NCBI RefSeq assembly: GCF_003337235.1
Contig: NZ_QPJC01000016.1
Location: forward strand, 31,656-95,655
Direction of reading: 5' to 3'
Source: Halopolyspora algeriensis
Lineage (GTDB): Bacteria; Actinomycetota; Actinomycetes; Mycobacteriales; Pseudonocardiaceae
DNA: 64,000 nucleotides
Numbering within the stretch: the first letter of the stretch is position 1; the number at the start of each line of letters is the position of its first letter. The notes beneath the pieces were generated by a model, which was not told where the DNA came from, did no database searches, and was given only the letters and a program-made list of their open reading frames with translations. This document shows, piece by piece, positions 17,109 to 25,560 of this stretch. The translations under genes and the position numbers were made by a program.

Positions 17109-17711
17109 ATGACGACCACGGATTCGGGCGCGCAGCACACGGTCCGCAGCCGACGTGCTGCCTCCTCCGGCAAGGATCCACAGCGGCGTGAGCGCATCGC
17201 CCGCGCCGCCATCACCGTCGTCGCCGAGCGCGGCGTCGACAAGGTGACGCATCGTGCCGTGGCCGCTGCCGCGGGCGTCCCGCTGGGATCGACGACATAC
17301 CACTTCGCCACGCTCGACGACCTGCTCGCGGTCGCCCTCGAACAGGCCGCGCAGGACAATGTGGCCCAGTTGCGGGAATGGGCGAAGGCACTGCCCGCGG
17401 GACAGGATCTGGCTGCGGCGTTGAGCGATCTGGTCCTGCACTTCCTCGGTCCCGAGCGCAAGCGCACCGTGGTGGAACACGAACTGTACGTGGCGGCGTT
17501 GCATCGTCCGGCTCTGCAACAGGCCAGCACCGAGTGGGACGCGGCCCTGCGGGACCTGTTCACCTCCTATACCGATCCGGTTACCGGTCGCATGCTTTCC
17601 GCGGTCTTTTGCGGTCTGCTGCTGCAAGGTGTCGTTCGTGATCCGATGCCGGAGCGAGATGAGATCGAAATGATTTTTCGCCGCGCATTGGGACATTCCG
17701 GTCGAACATGA
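17109..17711 (+). CDS. TetR-family regulator of the betaine genes
   Basis: A 200-residue TetR-type repressor. The helix-turn-helix is RERIARAAITVVAERGVDKVTHRAVAAAAGVPLGSTTYHF (about residues 25-63), with the family's STTYHFATLDDL end. The C-terminal ligand domain resembles those of regulators binding small ligands. Divergent placement from betB with a single dyad in between argues for control of choline oxidation and of itself, analogous to BetI, although sequence identity to BetI was not judged. The ATG at 17109 is chosen over a more distant in-frame GTG/ATG because the HTH begins at the normal distance from it. Confidence 0.85.
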   Translation: MTTTDSGAQHTVRSRRAASSGKDPQRRERIARAAITVVAERGVDKVTHRAVAAAAGVPLGSTTYHFATLDDLLAVALEQAAQDNVAQLREWAKALPAGQDLAAALSDLVLHFLGPERKRTVVEHELYVAALHRPALQQASTEWDAALRDLFTSYTDPVTGRMLSAVFCGLLLQGVVRDPMPERDEIEMIFRRALGHSGRT

Positions 17712-17981
17712 GCTTTCGCGGCGAATCCGGCGCACCTTGCGGATACCGGATCGTCGCTGATTCTTTTCCCGCCGGGGCCGTTGATCTCCCCTGTGGTCCG
17801 GGGGACAATGTCCGCCAGCGATCCGCCAAACGCCTTTTGCGCGCGACCATGTGTCCCGGAGTGGTTCAGTCCGGTGGAGCACATCGCAGGGCGCTTTTCA
17901 GGTGTACAACGGAAATTGCCGCGTCGGGGCGTGGCTCGCTCCCAACAGTTCGAACATGATCAACCTGAGTGGGGTGAGACC

Positions 17982-18977
17982 GTGGGGCACAACGATGACC
18001 GGGAACTCGTGCCGCTGAAGTCGGATTTCGATGTCGTGTGGCGTGGATTCCGACGATCGCAGGTGCAGTTCTACATCCAGCAGACGGACAACGAGCTCCG
18101 CATGCTCACCGAGGATCGTGACTCGGCGCTGAGTCAGGTCGCCGACCTCAACGCCGAATTGGAGCAGGCCAGGGAGGAGATCGCCTCGCTGCGCAGGCAA
18201 CTCGACGAGGTGTGCCGGACACCGATCGACGAGGCGGCACTGTCGGATCGGCTGCGGCGCATGGTCCGGCTGGCCAACGACGAGGCCGAGGAGATCCTCA
18301 CCTCCGCCCGTGCCACCGCCGAACACGAGTGGTCCCGCTCGGAACAGGCCGCCTCGGAGTTGCGCAGCCGCTACGAGCGTCTGGTCGCCGAGGCCGACGA
18401 ATGGCGGCAGCAGTGCGAGGTCCAGCGCAGGGAAGCGCTGGAGCAGACCCGCCAGGAGATCGAGCGGATGTCGCGCGAGAGCGAGCAGCAGCGGCGCAAG
18501 CTCGATCTCGAGGCCGAGCAGCGGCGCAATCAGGTCGAGGAGGACTTCGAGAGTTCCATGGCCGAGCGGCGCCGGGAAGCGATGCGTGTTCTCGCAGAGC
18601 GCGACCGGGCAAGTCGTGAGGAGGCCGAGCGCCGTGTCCGGGAGGCTGCCGCGGAGGCCGAGCGCCGCACCGTGCGGGCCACCCAGCAGGTCGAGACCAT
18701 GCGCGAGATACGCCGGACCGTGGCCGAGCAGGTGCGGTCGGCCCAGCACGCGCTGACCGAGGCCGAACCGCTGTTGGCCGCTTCGGTCGCGGGTACCGAG
18801 ACCGAGGGAGCCGACGAGTACGTGGCCGCGAACGTCCGACAGGGACAGAAGCGATCCAACGGTTCGGAGGCGCAGGTCGAGGTGCCCAGGCAGCGCGAAT
18901 CCGACTCCGACGACGACCCGGTGCAGTCGGACGGCAGCGAGTCCCCGGCACAGGAAGCGACGGCCGGGAGCTCCTGA
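17982..18977 (+). CDS. DivIVA-like long coiled-coil protein
   Basis: A 331-residue protein. The N-terminal block FDVVWRGFRRSQVQFYIQQTDNEL followed by a heptad-rich helix resembles the membrane-anchoring end of actinobacterial DivIVA/cellulosome-like cytoskeletal proteins. Residues from about 30 to 265 are an almost unbroken, highly charged coiled coil rich in E, R, A and Q. The last 60 residues are acidic and disordered (ESDSDDDPVQSDGSES). Such proteins form polar scaffolds or filaments that organise cell-wall growth. The GTG at 17982 is preceded by GTGGGGTGAG; the frame is open further upstream but without family similarity. It stands alone with its own terminator. Confidence 0.75.
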   Translation: MGHNDDRELVPLKSDFDVVWRGFRRSQVQFYIQQTDNELRMLTEDRDSALSQVADLNAELEQAREEIASLRRQLDEVCRTPIDEAALSDRLRRMVRLANDEAEEILTSARATAEHEWSRSEQAASELRSRYERLVAEADEWRQQCEVQRREALEQTRQEIERMSRESEQQRRKLDLEAEQRRNQVEEDFESSMAERRREAMRVLAERDRASREEAERRVREAAAEAERRTVRATQQVETMREIRRTVAEQVRSAQHALTEAEPLLAASVAGTETEGADEYVAANVRQGQKRSNGSEAQVEVPRQRESDSDDDPVQSDGSESPAQEATAGSS

Positions 18978-18980
18978 TCA

Positions 18981-19034
18981 GCGGCCGCCGGTCGGCGTGG
19001 ACGGGCCTGCGGGCCCGCGCCGACCGGCGGCCGC
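18981..19034. terminator. Bidirectional terminator between convergent genes
   Basis: A perfect 17-bp inverted repeat, GCGGCCGCCGGTCGGCG (18981-18997) and its complement (19018-19034), with an inner GGGCC/GGCCC-capable loop, begins 4 nt after the DivIVA-like stop. It serves both this gene and the convergent acyltransferase gene. Confidence 0.75.
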
Positions 19035-19081
19035 TGCCGGGCCGGCGAGCGGTACGGCCTCGTTGCCGGCGGGCTCCGGTG

Positions 19082-20293
19082 TCAGCCCTTGGGACTCGCG
19101 GTGTGCCATCGGGTGTGTACCCGATCGTAGGCATCCATCAGGGCTCGGTGTGCGGGTTGCTCCACGATGCGGGTGAGCAACCATCCGAGCAGCACACCCG
19201 TGGTGAGCATGGCGAGGGTCTGCAGTGTCGCTCCGGCTCCCAGATCCTGAAGCCGCCGCGAGACGATGTAGCCGATCGTCTGGTGCATCAGGAAGACGCC
19301 GTAGGAGATTCCCGCGTACCACTGGATCGGCCGGTTGGCCCAGTCCGGCACCACCTTGTTCCAGTCCGGTCCGCGAGCGGTCAGCGCCACGACCACCAGG
19401 CCGATGCAGACGGCGATCGTCGACCCCCAGTCGGCGGTCAGCCCCTCGGGAGTGACCTCGTGGTTGTGCAACGCCTGCGCGCTCATGCAGGTGGCCAGCA
19501 GGCCCAGGAAGTGCGGTGTGGTCAATCGCTTGCTCGACCACATCCAGATCGCCACACCGGCCACGAAGAGATGCCAGCGGTGGAAGCCGAAGCCGTCGAT
19601 GAGCATGCGATACAGCTCGGACGGGTCGGAGATGCGCAGCGGCCACTGCAGCATCGGCAGGAGTACCGCGGTCCACAGCACCACGGTGATGCGGTGGCTG
19701 CGCCCCCACCTCGACTTGTACAGCACCGCTGCGGCGGTGAACCCCATGAGTTGCAACGGAACCGTCCAGTGTGAGCCGTCGAGGAAGTAGTAGTCCTCCG
19801 GCTTCCAGTGCCACAGCATCAGCAGGTGGGCCGCGAGGTCGCTGCCGTCGGGCAAGAACCAGTCGTCGACGGCCGCCAGTCGCATCACCAGGAAGATCAC
19901 CAGCACGGCGCCGATGAACGGTGGCACCAGCCGTGCGATCCGGCTCCACCAGTAGCGCAGCACCGTTCCCCGTCCGATGGTGACGCAGGCGAAATAAGCC
20001 GAGATCACCAGCAGGAGGCTCGCACCGACCTCGTACGGGAACACGAACGTGCGCGGTTCCAGCTCGGGGTGCAGGTCCACGCTGAGGAACGTGGCATGGT
20101 AGAGCATGATCAGCGTGACGCAGCCCACCCGGACCACATCCCAGCTGATCTTGCGGCGGCTCTTGCGCTGCGTGGTGGTCTGCGGTGATGCGGGTGTTCC
20201 GAGCACGGTAGGTGACGCTATCAACGGCCGTATCCCGTGATCGCGTTCCGTGCTACCCCGTGAAGTGGTAAAGAAGTAACTTTCGGTGATCAC
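19082..20293 (-). CDS. Membrane acyltransferase (acyltransferase-3/OafA family)
   Basis: A 403-residue integral membrane protein with about ten hydrophobic segments. It matches the acyltransferase-3 pattern: a WDVVRVGCVTLIMLYHAT first segment carrying the conserved R-x10-H arrangement, RIARLVPPF (the RxxR-like motif after the third segment), and a final YGVFLMHQTIGY segment before EQPAHRAL. This family O-acetylates cell-surface sugars, peptidoglycan or secondary metabolites. No glycosyltransferases stand beside it, so the acceptor is unknown. The start at GTG 20293 leaves a 48-residue cytoplasmic tail; later starts are possible because no strong ribosome-binding site is seen. Confidence 0.85.
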   Translation of the reverse strand: MITESYFFTTSRGSTERDHGIRPLIASPTVLGTPASPQTTTQRKSRRKISWDVVRVGCVTLIMLYHATFLSVDLHPELEPRTFVFPYEVGASLLLVISAYFACVTIGRGTVLRYWWSRIARLVPPFIGAVLVIFLVMRLAAVDDWFLPDGSDLAAHLLMLWHWKPEDYYFLDGSHWTVPLQLMGFTAAAVLYKSRWGRSHRITVVLWTAVLLPMLQWPLRISDPSELYRMLIDGFGFHRWHLFVAGVAIWMWSSKRLTTPHFLGLLATCMSAQALHNHEVTPEGLTADWGSTIAVCIGLVVVALTARGPDWNKVVPDWANRPIQWYAGISYGVFLMHQTIGYIVSRRLQDLGAGATLQTLAMLTTGVLLGWLLTRIVEQPAHRALMDAYDRVHTRWHTASPKG

Positions 20294-20306
20294 GCTGCCC
20301 CTGCGA

Positions 20307-20334
20307 TACAGCGCTGCGTGTCGTACAGCGCTGC
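20307..20334. repeat. Direct repeat TACAGCGCTGC upstream of the acyltransferase gene
   Basis: The 11-mer TACAGCGCTGC occurs at 20307-20317 and 20324-20334, a 17-nt period, each copy containing the palindrome AGCGCT. It lies 14-41 nt upstream of the minus-strand start at 20293 and could be a tandem regulator site. Confidence 0.35.
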
Positions 20335-20433
20335 CGCGCTCTGCCCGGAAACGACGGGGCCGCGTCCCGGCCGGCCGGGGCTGCCGTGGTGCACTCGCAC
20401 CTCGGTTCGGTCCGGAGTGCGAGGCACTCCGGA

Positions 20434-20697
20434 TCAGGACCGGGAGATCGACCGCCGTCCGCAGAGCCGGTTACCGCCGTCCCGTGCTGCGCCGGCGTCC
20501 GGTGAGTCCGTGGTATCCGGGAAGACCCGTCGTGGCACTTCGTCCTCGTCGCCGATCGCAGTCCCGCAGTTCGGGCAGACCGTCACGTCCGCCTCGTCCG
20601 GAATCCGCCCGCAGTCGGTGCAGACCCTGTCGAGCCAGCACGCTGGATCGCCGGCGTCCTGCCTGCGGTCATCACCCATGTATCCGGTCCTTCCCAT
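20434..20697 (-). CDS. Small zinc-ribbon protein
   Basis: An 87-residue protein with a CxxC...CxxC zinc ribbon, VCTDCGRIPDEADVTVCPNCG (four cysteines, about residues 26-45). The rest is charged and probably disordered. A shorter start (ATG 20679, MGDDRRQD) would still contain the ribbon. It lies 74 nt downstream of the DUF2237 gene on the same strand and may be cotranscribed with it. The function is not known. Zinc ribbons of this size usually mediate protein or nucleic-acid contacts. Confidence 0.6.
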   Translation of the reverse strand: MGRTGYMGDDRRQDAGDPACWLDRVCTDCGRIPDEADVTVCPNCGTAIGDEDEVPRRVFPDTTDSPDAGAARDGGNRLCGRRSISRS

Positions 20698-20771
20698 GGC
20701 GATCCGGCGGTTTCGTGCTCGACGTGGTGGGGCGGGGAAGCGCGGCCATCAGCGGTGGCTGTGCGGGTGCC

Positions 20772-21164
20772 TCAGGTGAGGGCGCTCGGGTCGGCGGGAA
20801 CGTCGACGGCGTGCTCCCGGAGAGTGGCGAGCGGCACGACCTCCACAGCGCGCTCGTGGGTGGAGGCCAGCACGACCGGCGGGGCCACACCGGCGTCATA
20901 GGCCTCCTGCCACCGGGAGGCGCATACGCACCAGCGATCTCCGGGCTGCAGACCGGCGAACCCGAATTCGGGGCGCGGCGTGGTCAGGTCGTTGCCGACC
21001 GACGCCTGGTGCGCGAGGAACTCGGTGGAGACCACCGCGCACACGGTGTGGTTTCCGAGGTCCTCCGGTCCGGTGTTGCAGCATCCGTTCCGGTAGAAAC
21101 CGGTCAACGGGTCGGTGCCGCAGGTCTCCAGCTCCCCGCCGAGCACGTTGCGATCGGTCGTCAT
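20772..21164 (-). CDS. DUF2237 family protein
   Basis: A 130-residue protein matching the DUF2237 pattern over its whole length: NVLGGELETCGTDPLTGFYRNGCCNT, GNHTVCAVVSTEFLAHQ, SVGNDLTTP, F-FAGLQPGDRWCVCASRWQEA and APPVVLASTHERAVEVVPL. The family is widespread in bacteria and plants, with several invariant cysteines and aspartates, but has no established biochemical activity. The ATG start at 21164 fits the normal family N-terminus. It is followed by the small zinc-ribbon gene on the same strand. There is no signal peptide, so it is cytoplasmic. Confidence 0.9.
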   Translation of the reverse strand: MTTDRNVLGGELETCGTDPLTGFYRNGCCNTGPEDLGNHTVCAVVSTEFLAHQASVGNDLTTPRPEFGFAGLQPGDRWCVCASRWQEAYDAGVAPPVVLASTHERAVEVVPLATLREHAVDVPADPSALT

Positions 21165-21637
21165 GGTTCCAGGATGGCATCCACCCCCTGTGCAGGCCGA
21201 GAGCTGAAAGCGTCCGAACAGCGAAACCGCTCCACTGCTGTGGTGCGGATCACTGTGCTTCGGGCGCTGTGGCGCCCGTGGCGACATCTCTCGGAGCCGC
21301 GCGGCTGGTCGCCGATCTGCCCCGCGGGAGACAAGGTCGGTACGGCGCGGCCGTGACACAACGCTGCCGGAGGCGCCTCGGGGCCGACCGCGGTGGTTGT
21401 GCGACACCGGCGACCGGACGGAGGGGGAGACCGGGTATGGTGCCGCCCGGCTTCGTCTCGCCACCGCGGCAGGTTGCTTCCGAAGACGAGTGGGCCACGT
21501 GGCAGCGCAACCCCGTGTCGCTTACACAACGTGCTCAATAGGGCCGCTTCAAAGCACCGGTTCGGGTGAATCTAGGTAGTTGCGTACGTATTTTCCGCCA
21601 TGCACGTATACGCGGAGTATCAGGACCCTGGGGTCTT
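21165..21637. other. Divergent intergenic region, DUF2237 / GH25 lysozyme
   Basis: About 470 nt without a supported gene. It must contain both promoters. The right third is less G+C-rich, but no clear -35/-10 pair was found. I looked for the conserved blocks of a cyclic-di-AMP (ydaO-type) riboswitch, common before actinobacterial cell-wall hydrolases, and did not find them. Confidence 0.4.
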
Positions 21638-23056
21638 GTGGCTTCCCCCGACTCCTACGAGCCCCCCGAAGAAAATCCCCGAACTCAGGCCGGTACCCCG
21701 AACCCGGCCAACACAGAACCTATGGATCAACGCAATTCGACGAACTCCCCGGAAGAACCGAACGACCATCGTCGGCAGTCTGCGACTCACAAGGGCGCAC
21801 GATTCGCCGACCGTGTGCAGCCCGCCGCGCAGCGCTTCGGCAGGCAGGTGATGGTGCTGCTCCAGCGGTTGTGGTTGTGGCTGGCGCCATTCCTGCAGCG
21901 CTTCAGCCGGAGAGTGGCCCTGCTGGCCCGGCGTGGAGAGGAATGGCTCTCGCCGCGGATGCAGCGCTTCGGACGGCAGGTGGCGCTGTGGGTACAGCGC
22001 CTTCAACGGCGCGCCGCCCCCTACGTACAGCGGCTCCACCAGTGGGCCGCCCCGTATGAACAGCGCATCCAGCGGTGGGCCGCGCCGTACGTGGAACCCG
22101 TCCGCAAGCGGGTGGCGCCGCACGTGGCAGCCGTCCGGGCCAAGCTGCCGGTGATGCGTACGGGCCGTCACCACCGCGTTTCGACCCGGACACGGTCGGT
22201 GCAGATCGGTGCCGCCGTGGCCGCGTTCGGCGTTCTCGCTCTCGTGTTCGGCAGCACCGGCGCCCAGCACCGCGCGGTCGATCCGGCGGTGCAGGCCGAG
22301 GACATGGCACCCGCTGCGGCTCCCGCACCGCAGCAGGCACTGAAGGACACCTTCGACGGCAAGTCGAAGTCGGGCTCCGCCGACGAATCCGAGGAGAACT
22401 CGGACCAGCCCAAGATGAAGATCGGTCCGAACGCCTCCGGTATCGACGTCTCCAACCACAACGGCAGCGTCGACTGGAACAAGGTCGCGGCATCGGGCAA
22501 GAAGTTCGCGTTCGTGCTGGCCACCGATGGTCAAAGCTTCACGAACCCGATGTTCGAGGAGCAGTTCCAGGGCGCCAAGGAAGCGGGCCTGCTCACCGGT
22601 GCCTACCACTTCGCCCGTCCGACCGGTTCGGCCGTCGCCCAGGCCGACCGGCTGGTGAACACGATGGGCAACACCGAGGACGGCAAGACCCTGCCGCCGG
22701 TGTTGGACATGGAGGTCTCCCCGAGCGGTGGCAGTTGCTACGGCAAGAGCTCGGGTGAGATGCACACATGGATGCAGACGTTCCTGGACCGGGTGAAGGA
22801 GCGCACCGGCGAGAAGGGCATCGTCTATGCCAACCCGTCCTTCTGGAGCAACTGCATGGACGGTTCCGACGCCTTCTCCGAATACCCGCTGTGGGTGGCG
22901 GCCTACCAGGTGGACCAGCCTTCCATCCCGGGCGGCTGGGACAAGTACACCTTCTGGCAGTTCACGCACAAGGGCAGCGTTCCGGGCGTCGATGGCTACA
23001 CCGACATCAACAAGTTCCAGGGAAGCGGTGAGGAACTGCTGGAACTCGCCGACTGA
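21638..23056 (+). CDS. GH25 lysozyme with N-terminal 11-residue repeat stalk and membrane anchor
   Basis: A 472-residue protein from GTG 21638 (an ATG at 21722 is the alternative; ribosome-binding sites are weak for both). Layout: disordered residues 1-60, ten tandem 11-residue amphipathic units at 61-170, a basic stretch, one membrane segment at about 187-207 (IGAAVAAFGVLALVF), a polar linker, then a C-terminal GH25 domain from about 262. The catalytic set is visible as D270 (GIDVSNHNG) and the D357-x-E359 pair (VLDMEVS). GH25 enzymes cleave the MurNAc-GlcNAc bond of peptidoglycan. The topology predicts an extracellular catalytic domain and a cytoplasmic repeat region. It is followed by a strong terminator. 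Confidence 0.88.
   Translation: MASPDSYEPPEENPRTQAGTPNPANTEPMDQRNSTNSPEEPNDHRRQSATHKGARFADRVQPAAQRFGRQVMVLLQRLWLWLAPFLQRFSRRVALLARRGEEWLSPRMQRFGRQVALWVQRLQRRAAPYVQRLHQWAAPYEQRIQRWAAPYVEPVRKRVAPHVAAVRAKLPVMRTGRHHRVSTRTRSVQIGAAVAAFGVLALVFGSTGAQHRAVDPAVQAEDMAPAAAPAPQQALKDTFDGKSKSGSADESEENSDQPKMKIGPNASGIDVSNHNGSVDWNKVAASGKKFAFVLATDGQSFTNPMFEEQFQGAKEAGLLTGAYHFARPTGSAVAQADRLVNTMGNTEDGKTLPPVLDMEVSPSGGSCYGKSSGEMHTWMQTFLDRVKERTGEKGIVYANPSFWSNCMDGSDAFSEYPLWVAAYQVDQPSIPGGWDKYTFWQFTHKGSVPGVDGYTDINKFQGSGEELLELAD
21818..22147 (+). repeat. Ten tandem 33-bp units encoding 11-residue amphipathic repeats
   Basis: The segment divides without gaps into ten 11-residue units, for example APFLQRFSRRV, SPRMQRFGRQV, ALWVQRLQRRA, APYVQRLHQWA and APYEQRIQRWA. 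Proline tends to be at position 2, QR at 5-6, and hydrophobic residues at 3, 7 and 11. Eleven-residue periodicity with proline punctuation resembles apolipoprotein-type lipid-binding helices. DNA units have diverged, so this is an ancient repeat. Confidence 0.85.
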
Positions 23057-23078
23057 TCTCGGTCACGGGACAGCACCC

Positions 23079-23115
23079 ACGGGGCCGCCTGCCACCGGCA
23101 GGCGGCCCCGTTTCT
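23079..23115 (+). terminator. Rho-independent terminator after the GH25 gene
   Basis: A perfect 15-bp stem, ACGGGGCCGCCTGCC (23079-23093) with GGCAGGCGGCCCCGT (23097-23111), a 3-nt loop, then TTCTC. It starts 22 nt after the stop codon. Confidence 0.85.
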
Positions 23116-23179
23116 CGTGCGCCGAGCGCGGGATGCCCCGTCCCGCAGCGGGCGAGGTGTCCCGGCGTATCTTTCCGGC

Positions 23180-23973
23180 ATGGCCACCATGGTGTCGTTC
23201 CACGCTCATCCCGACGACGAGTCCATCGCCTGCGGTGGAGTCATGCGCAAGGCCTTCGAGGAGGGGCACCGCGTGGTGCTCGTGGTGGCCACCCGCGGTG
23301 AGCAGGGGGAAGTCGTCGACGGAGTCCTGGCCGACGGTGAGCCGCTGTGGCAGCGCCGAGTGGCCGAGACGCACGCCGCTGCCGAGGTCCTCGGGGTGCA
23401 CGCACGGAGTTCCTCGGCTATGTCGACTCCGGGATGATGGGAGAGGTCACCAACGAGCTGGCCGGGTCGTTCTGGACGGCGCCGGTCGAACAGGCCGCCG
23501 GGAAGCTGGCCACGATCCTGCGTGAAGAGCAAGCCGACGTGCTGACCTGCTATGACGACAACGGTGGGTACGGGCATCCGGACCACATCCAGGTACATCG
23601 GGTGGGGATGCGTGCGGCGGAGCTGGCGGGGACTCCGCGGGTGTATCAGAACACCATGAATCGTGACCACTTCCGCCGCGGCCTCGGCGCGTTCGCCGAG
23701 CAGGCCACCGCCGCAGGCGTCGAACTGCCCGACATCGGCGAGGACGAGAATTTCGGCAAACCCGAGTCGGTGATCACGACTGCCGTCGATGTTGCGGCAT
23801 ACAGCGAGTACAAGCGCAGTGCGATGCGCGCGCACGCGAGTCAGATCAGCGAGGAGTCGTTCTTCCTGGCGCTTCCGGAGGATGCCTTCCGGTACGCGTT
23901 CGGCACCGAGTGGTTCATCCGCGACGGCCAGGGCCCCGGCGTCACCGAGACCGACCTGCTCGCGGGGCTCTGA
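23180..23973 (+). pseudogene. PIG-L (LmbE-like) deacetylase with a one-base frameshift
   Basis: The frame from ATG 23180 gives MATMVSFHAHPDDESIACGG, with the metal motif AHPDDE, and runs to EVLGVHAR before meeting a stop at 23437. The normal continuation TEFLGYVDSGMMGE, the second metal motif YGHPDHIQVH and the C-terminal SEESFFLALPEDAF block lie in the -1 frame up to 23973. Joined, the product is about 264 residues, a normal length for PIG-L zinc deacetylases, the family of mycothiol MshB and Mca. One base appears to be missing near 23399-23402 (GTGCACGCACGG). It is either a recent pseudogene or a sequencing error; both halves are otherwise well conserved. Confidence 0.85.
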
Positions 23974-24084
23974 GTCGCTGCGCCGGTTGCGTGGTACTCC
24001 GGAAGCTCCGAAGTGACGACGGATCGAAGGCGCTCGGTTGCCCGCTCCGGTTCGGTCAGGCTGTCGCGGGTTCGATCGCGCTGC

Positions 24085-24759
24085 TCAGGCTCGGTTGCGT
24101 GCCTGGTCGTCGAGCGACTCCGTGATCAGCTCCACGACCAGGTCGGGGCGGCTGAGAAACGGAGAGTGCCCCGTCGGCCATACCCGGGTCGCGGCACAGC
24201 GCTCGGCCATTTCCCGCTGCCGGTCCGGGCTGACGGCCTGATCCTCCGCGCAAACCACATAGGTGGAGGGGGTCTCCCGCCAGGCATGCCGCCGGGGGAC
24301 ACCCTTGGTGACCTCGGGGCGTTGCGGGCGCAGCCGTGCCACGGCCCACGCGGCCGAGTCCGCGGAGCAATCGGCGTACAGCGCGTCCGCGGCTTTCGCG
24401 GGATCGAGTTGTGTCGCGCCGTCCTCGCGGCGCGTGACCGCCGAGTTGAGCGCGGGGGTCGTGGCCCGAAGACCGGCCACGCTCTCGCCCTCGGCGAGCA
24501 CGAAAGCCGCCAGGTACACGAGACCACCGGTGCCGGCCAGCCCGGTGATCACCGAGCCCCCGTAGGAGTGGCCGAGTACGAGCGGCGGTTCGCTCATCCC
24601 GTCCACGGCGGCCTGCACCACCTCGGTATCGGCGTGCAACGACCCGCGGTGCAGTTCCGGAACGGCGACCGTGATGCCGCGATCACGCAACTCCCGTGCG
24701 ACGGGGTCGAAATGCTGCGGGCCGTGCCACAACCCGTGTACCAGTACCACGCCGGTCAC
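24085..24759 (-). CDS. Alpha/beta-hydrolase (esterase)
   Basis: A 224-residue alpha/beta-hydrolase. The oxyanion segment VLVHGLWHGPQHF, the nucleophile elbow GHSYGGS (Ser about 67), the acid in CAEDQAVSP and the histidine in GHSPFLSRP are all present. Small enzymes of this type (plant methylesterase-like) hydrolyse methyl or other small esters; the substrate is unknown. It starts at GTG 24759 with a very good GGAGGAGG site. It is convergent with the deacetylase pseudogene and divergent from the cupin gene. There is no signal peptide. Confidence 0.85.
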   Translation of the reverse strand: MTGVVLVHGLWHGPQHFDPVARELRDRGITVAVPELHRGSLHADTEVVQAAVDGMSEPPLVLGHSYGGSVITGLAGTGGLVYLAAFVLAEGESVAGLRATTPALNSAVTRREDGATQLDPAKAADALYADCSADSAAWAVARLRPQRPEVTKGVPRRHAWRETPSTYVVCAEDQAVSPDRQREMAERCAATRVWPTGHSPFLSRPDLVVELITESLDDQARNRA

Positions 24760-24949
24760 CGTGCCTCCTCCGCTCCGCGAGGACCTCGGTAGCCTCCTCG
24801 GGAACGGCCCACATCATGCCTGATCTTCGTCGAAGCCGGATATGGTGGTCGCTTTCGTGGCGCCGAGCCGGTGTCGAGGGCGCCTTCCCGCGGGATTGCG
24901 AAGGTGCCGATCAGCGCTGAGGAAAGTGGTCGACAGGAAGGTGTGTGTG

Positions 24950-25363
24950 ATGATCGAGCGTTCGCAGACGACCGCTTTCGACTACGACCTGCACGGCGGG
25001 ACCGACCTCACTCGGATCCAGTGGCACTTCTTCGACCGTTCGCGGCTGCCGGTCGCGGTCCAGACGTGGGAACTGCCACCCGGGGGTGCGGAAGGGATGC
25101 ACGCGCACCCGCACGAGGATCCGCTCGAAGAGCTGTACCTGGTCGTCGACGGATCCGCGGTGATGCGGGTCGACGGGCAGACGTTCGAAATGGGGCCGGG
25201 AGACGCCGTACTGGCTCCGGTGGGTTCGGAGCACGACGTGCGGAATCCGGGAGAGACCACGCTGAAGCTCGTGGTGGTCTGGGGACGACCCGCGCCCGCG
25301 GACTGGTCCCACTACGGGACGGCGAAAGCCGCCCGTCGGGCGGTCGACCGGCGCGAGGGATGA
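24950..25363 (+). CDS. Single-domain cupin protein
   Basis: A 137-residue cupin. Motif 1 is MHAHPHEDPLEELYLVVDG, giving the H-x-H-x(n)-E metal set, and motif 2 is GPGDAVLAPVGSEHDVRNPG with the fourth ligand H. A metal-dependent small-molecule enzyme or binding protein is likely, but the family is too broad to name a reaction. The ATG at 24950 follows AGGAAGG. It is a single gene with nothing in the neighbourhood that identifies the substrate. The following 197 nt up to the proline-rich gene contains no recognisable feature. Confidence 0.85.
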   Translation: MIERSQTTAFDYDLHGGTDLTRIQWHFFDRSRLPVAVQTWELPPGGAEGMHAHPHEDPLEELYLVVDGSAVMRVDGQTFEMGPGDAVLAPVGSEHDVRNPGETTLKLVVVWGRPAPADWSHYGTAKAARRAVDRREG

Positions 25364-25560
25364 GCCGCCGCTCGCAGGGCGCGCTCCTCGGGCCGGACGG
25401 TGCCGGCGAGAGGGAGCGACGACGATGTGAACGAGCACGTTCGGTATGACGCCGAACGAGCTTTTCGCCCGTTTTTCGGATTGTGCTGTGGCTTCCCTCA
25501 TGCGAGAGCGGGCAGCGGGCGAGGTAGTCACCACGTGCCGTGATCGTCACAATGCCGGGC

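Noticed and set aside
726..17711. Secondary-metabolite biosynthetic cluster
   Set aside because: No PKS, NRPS, terpene or RiPP core gene; the genes fit acyl-CoA catabolism and osmoprotection.
21165..21637. Cyclic-di-AMP riboswitch before the GH25 lysozyme gene
   Set aside because: Expected from biology, but the conserved blocks of the ydaO-type aptamer were not found.
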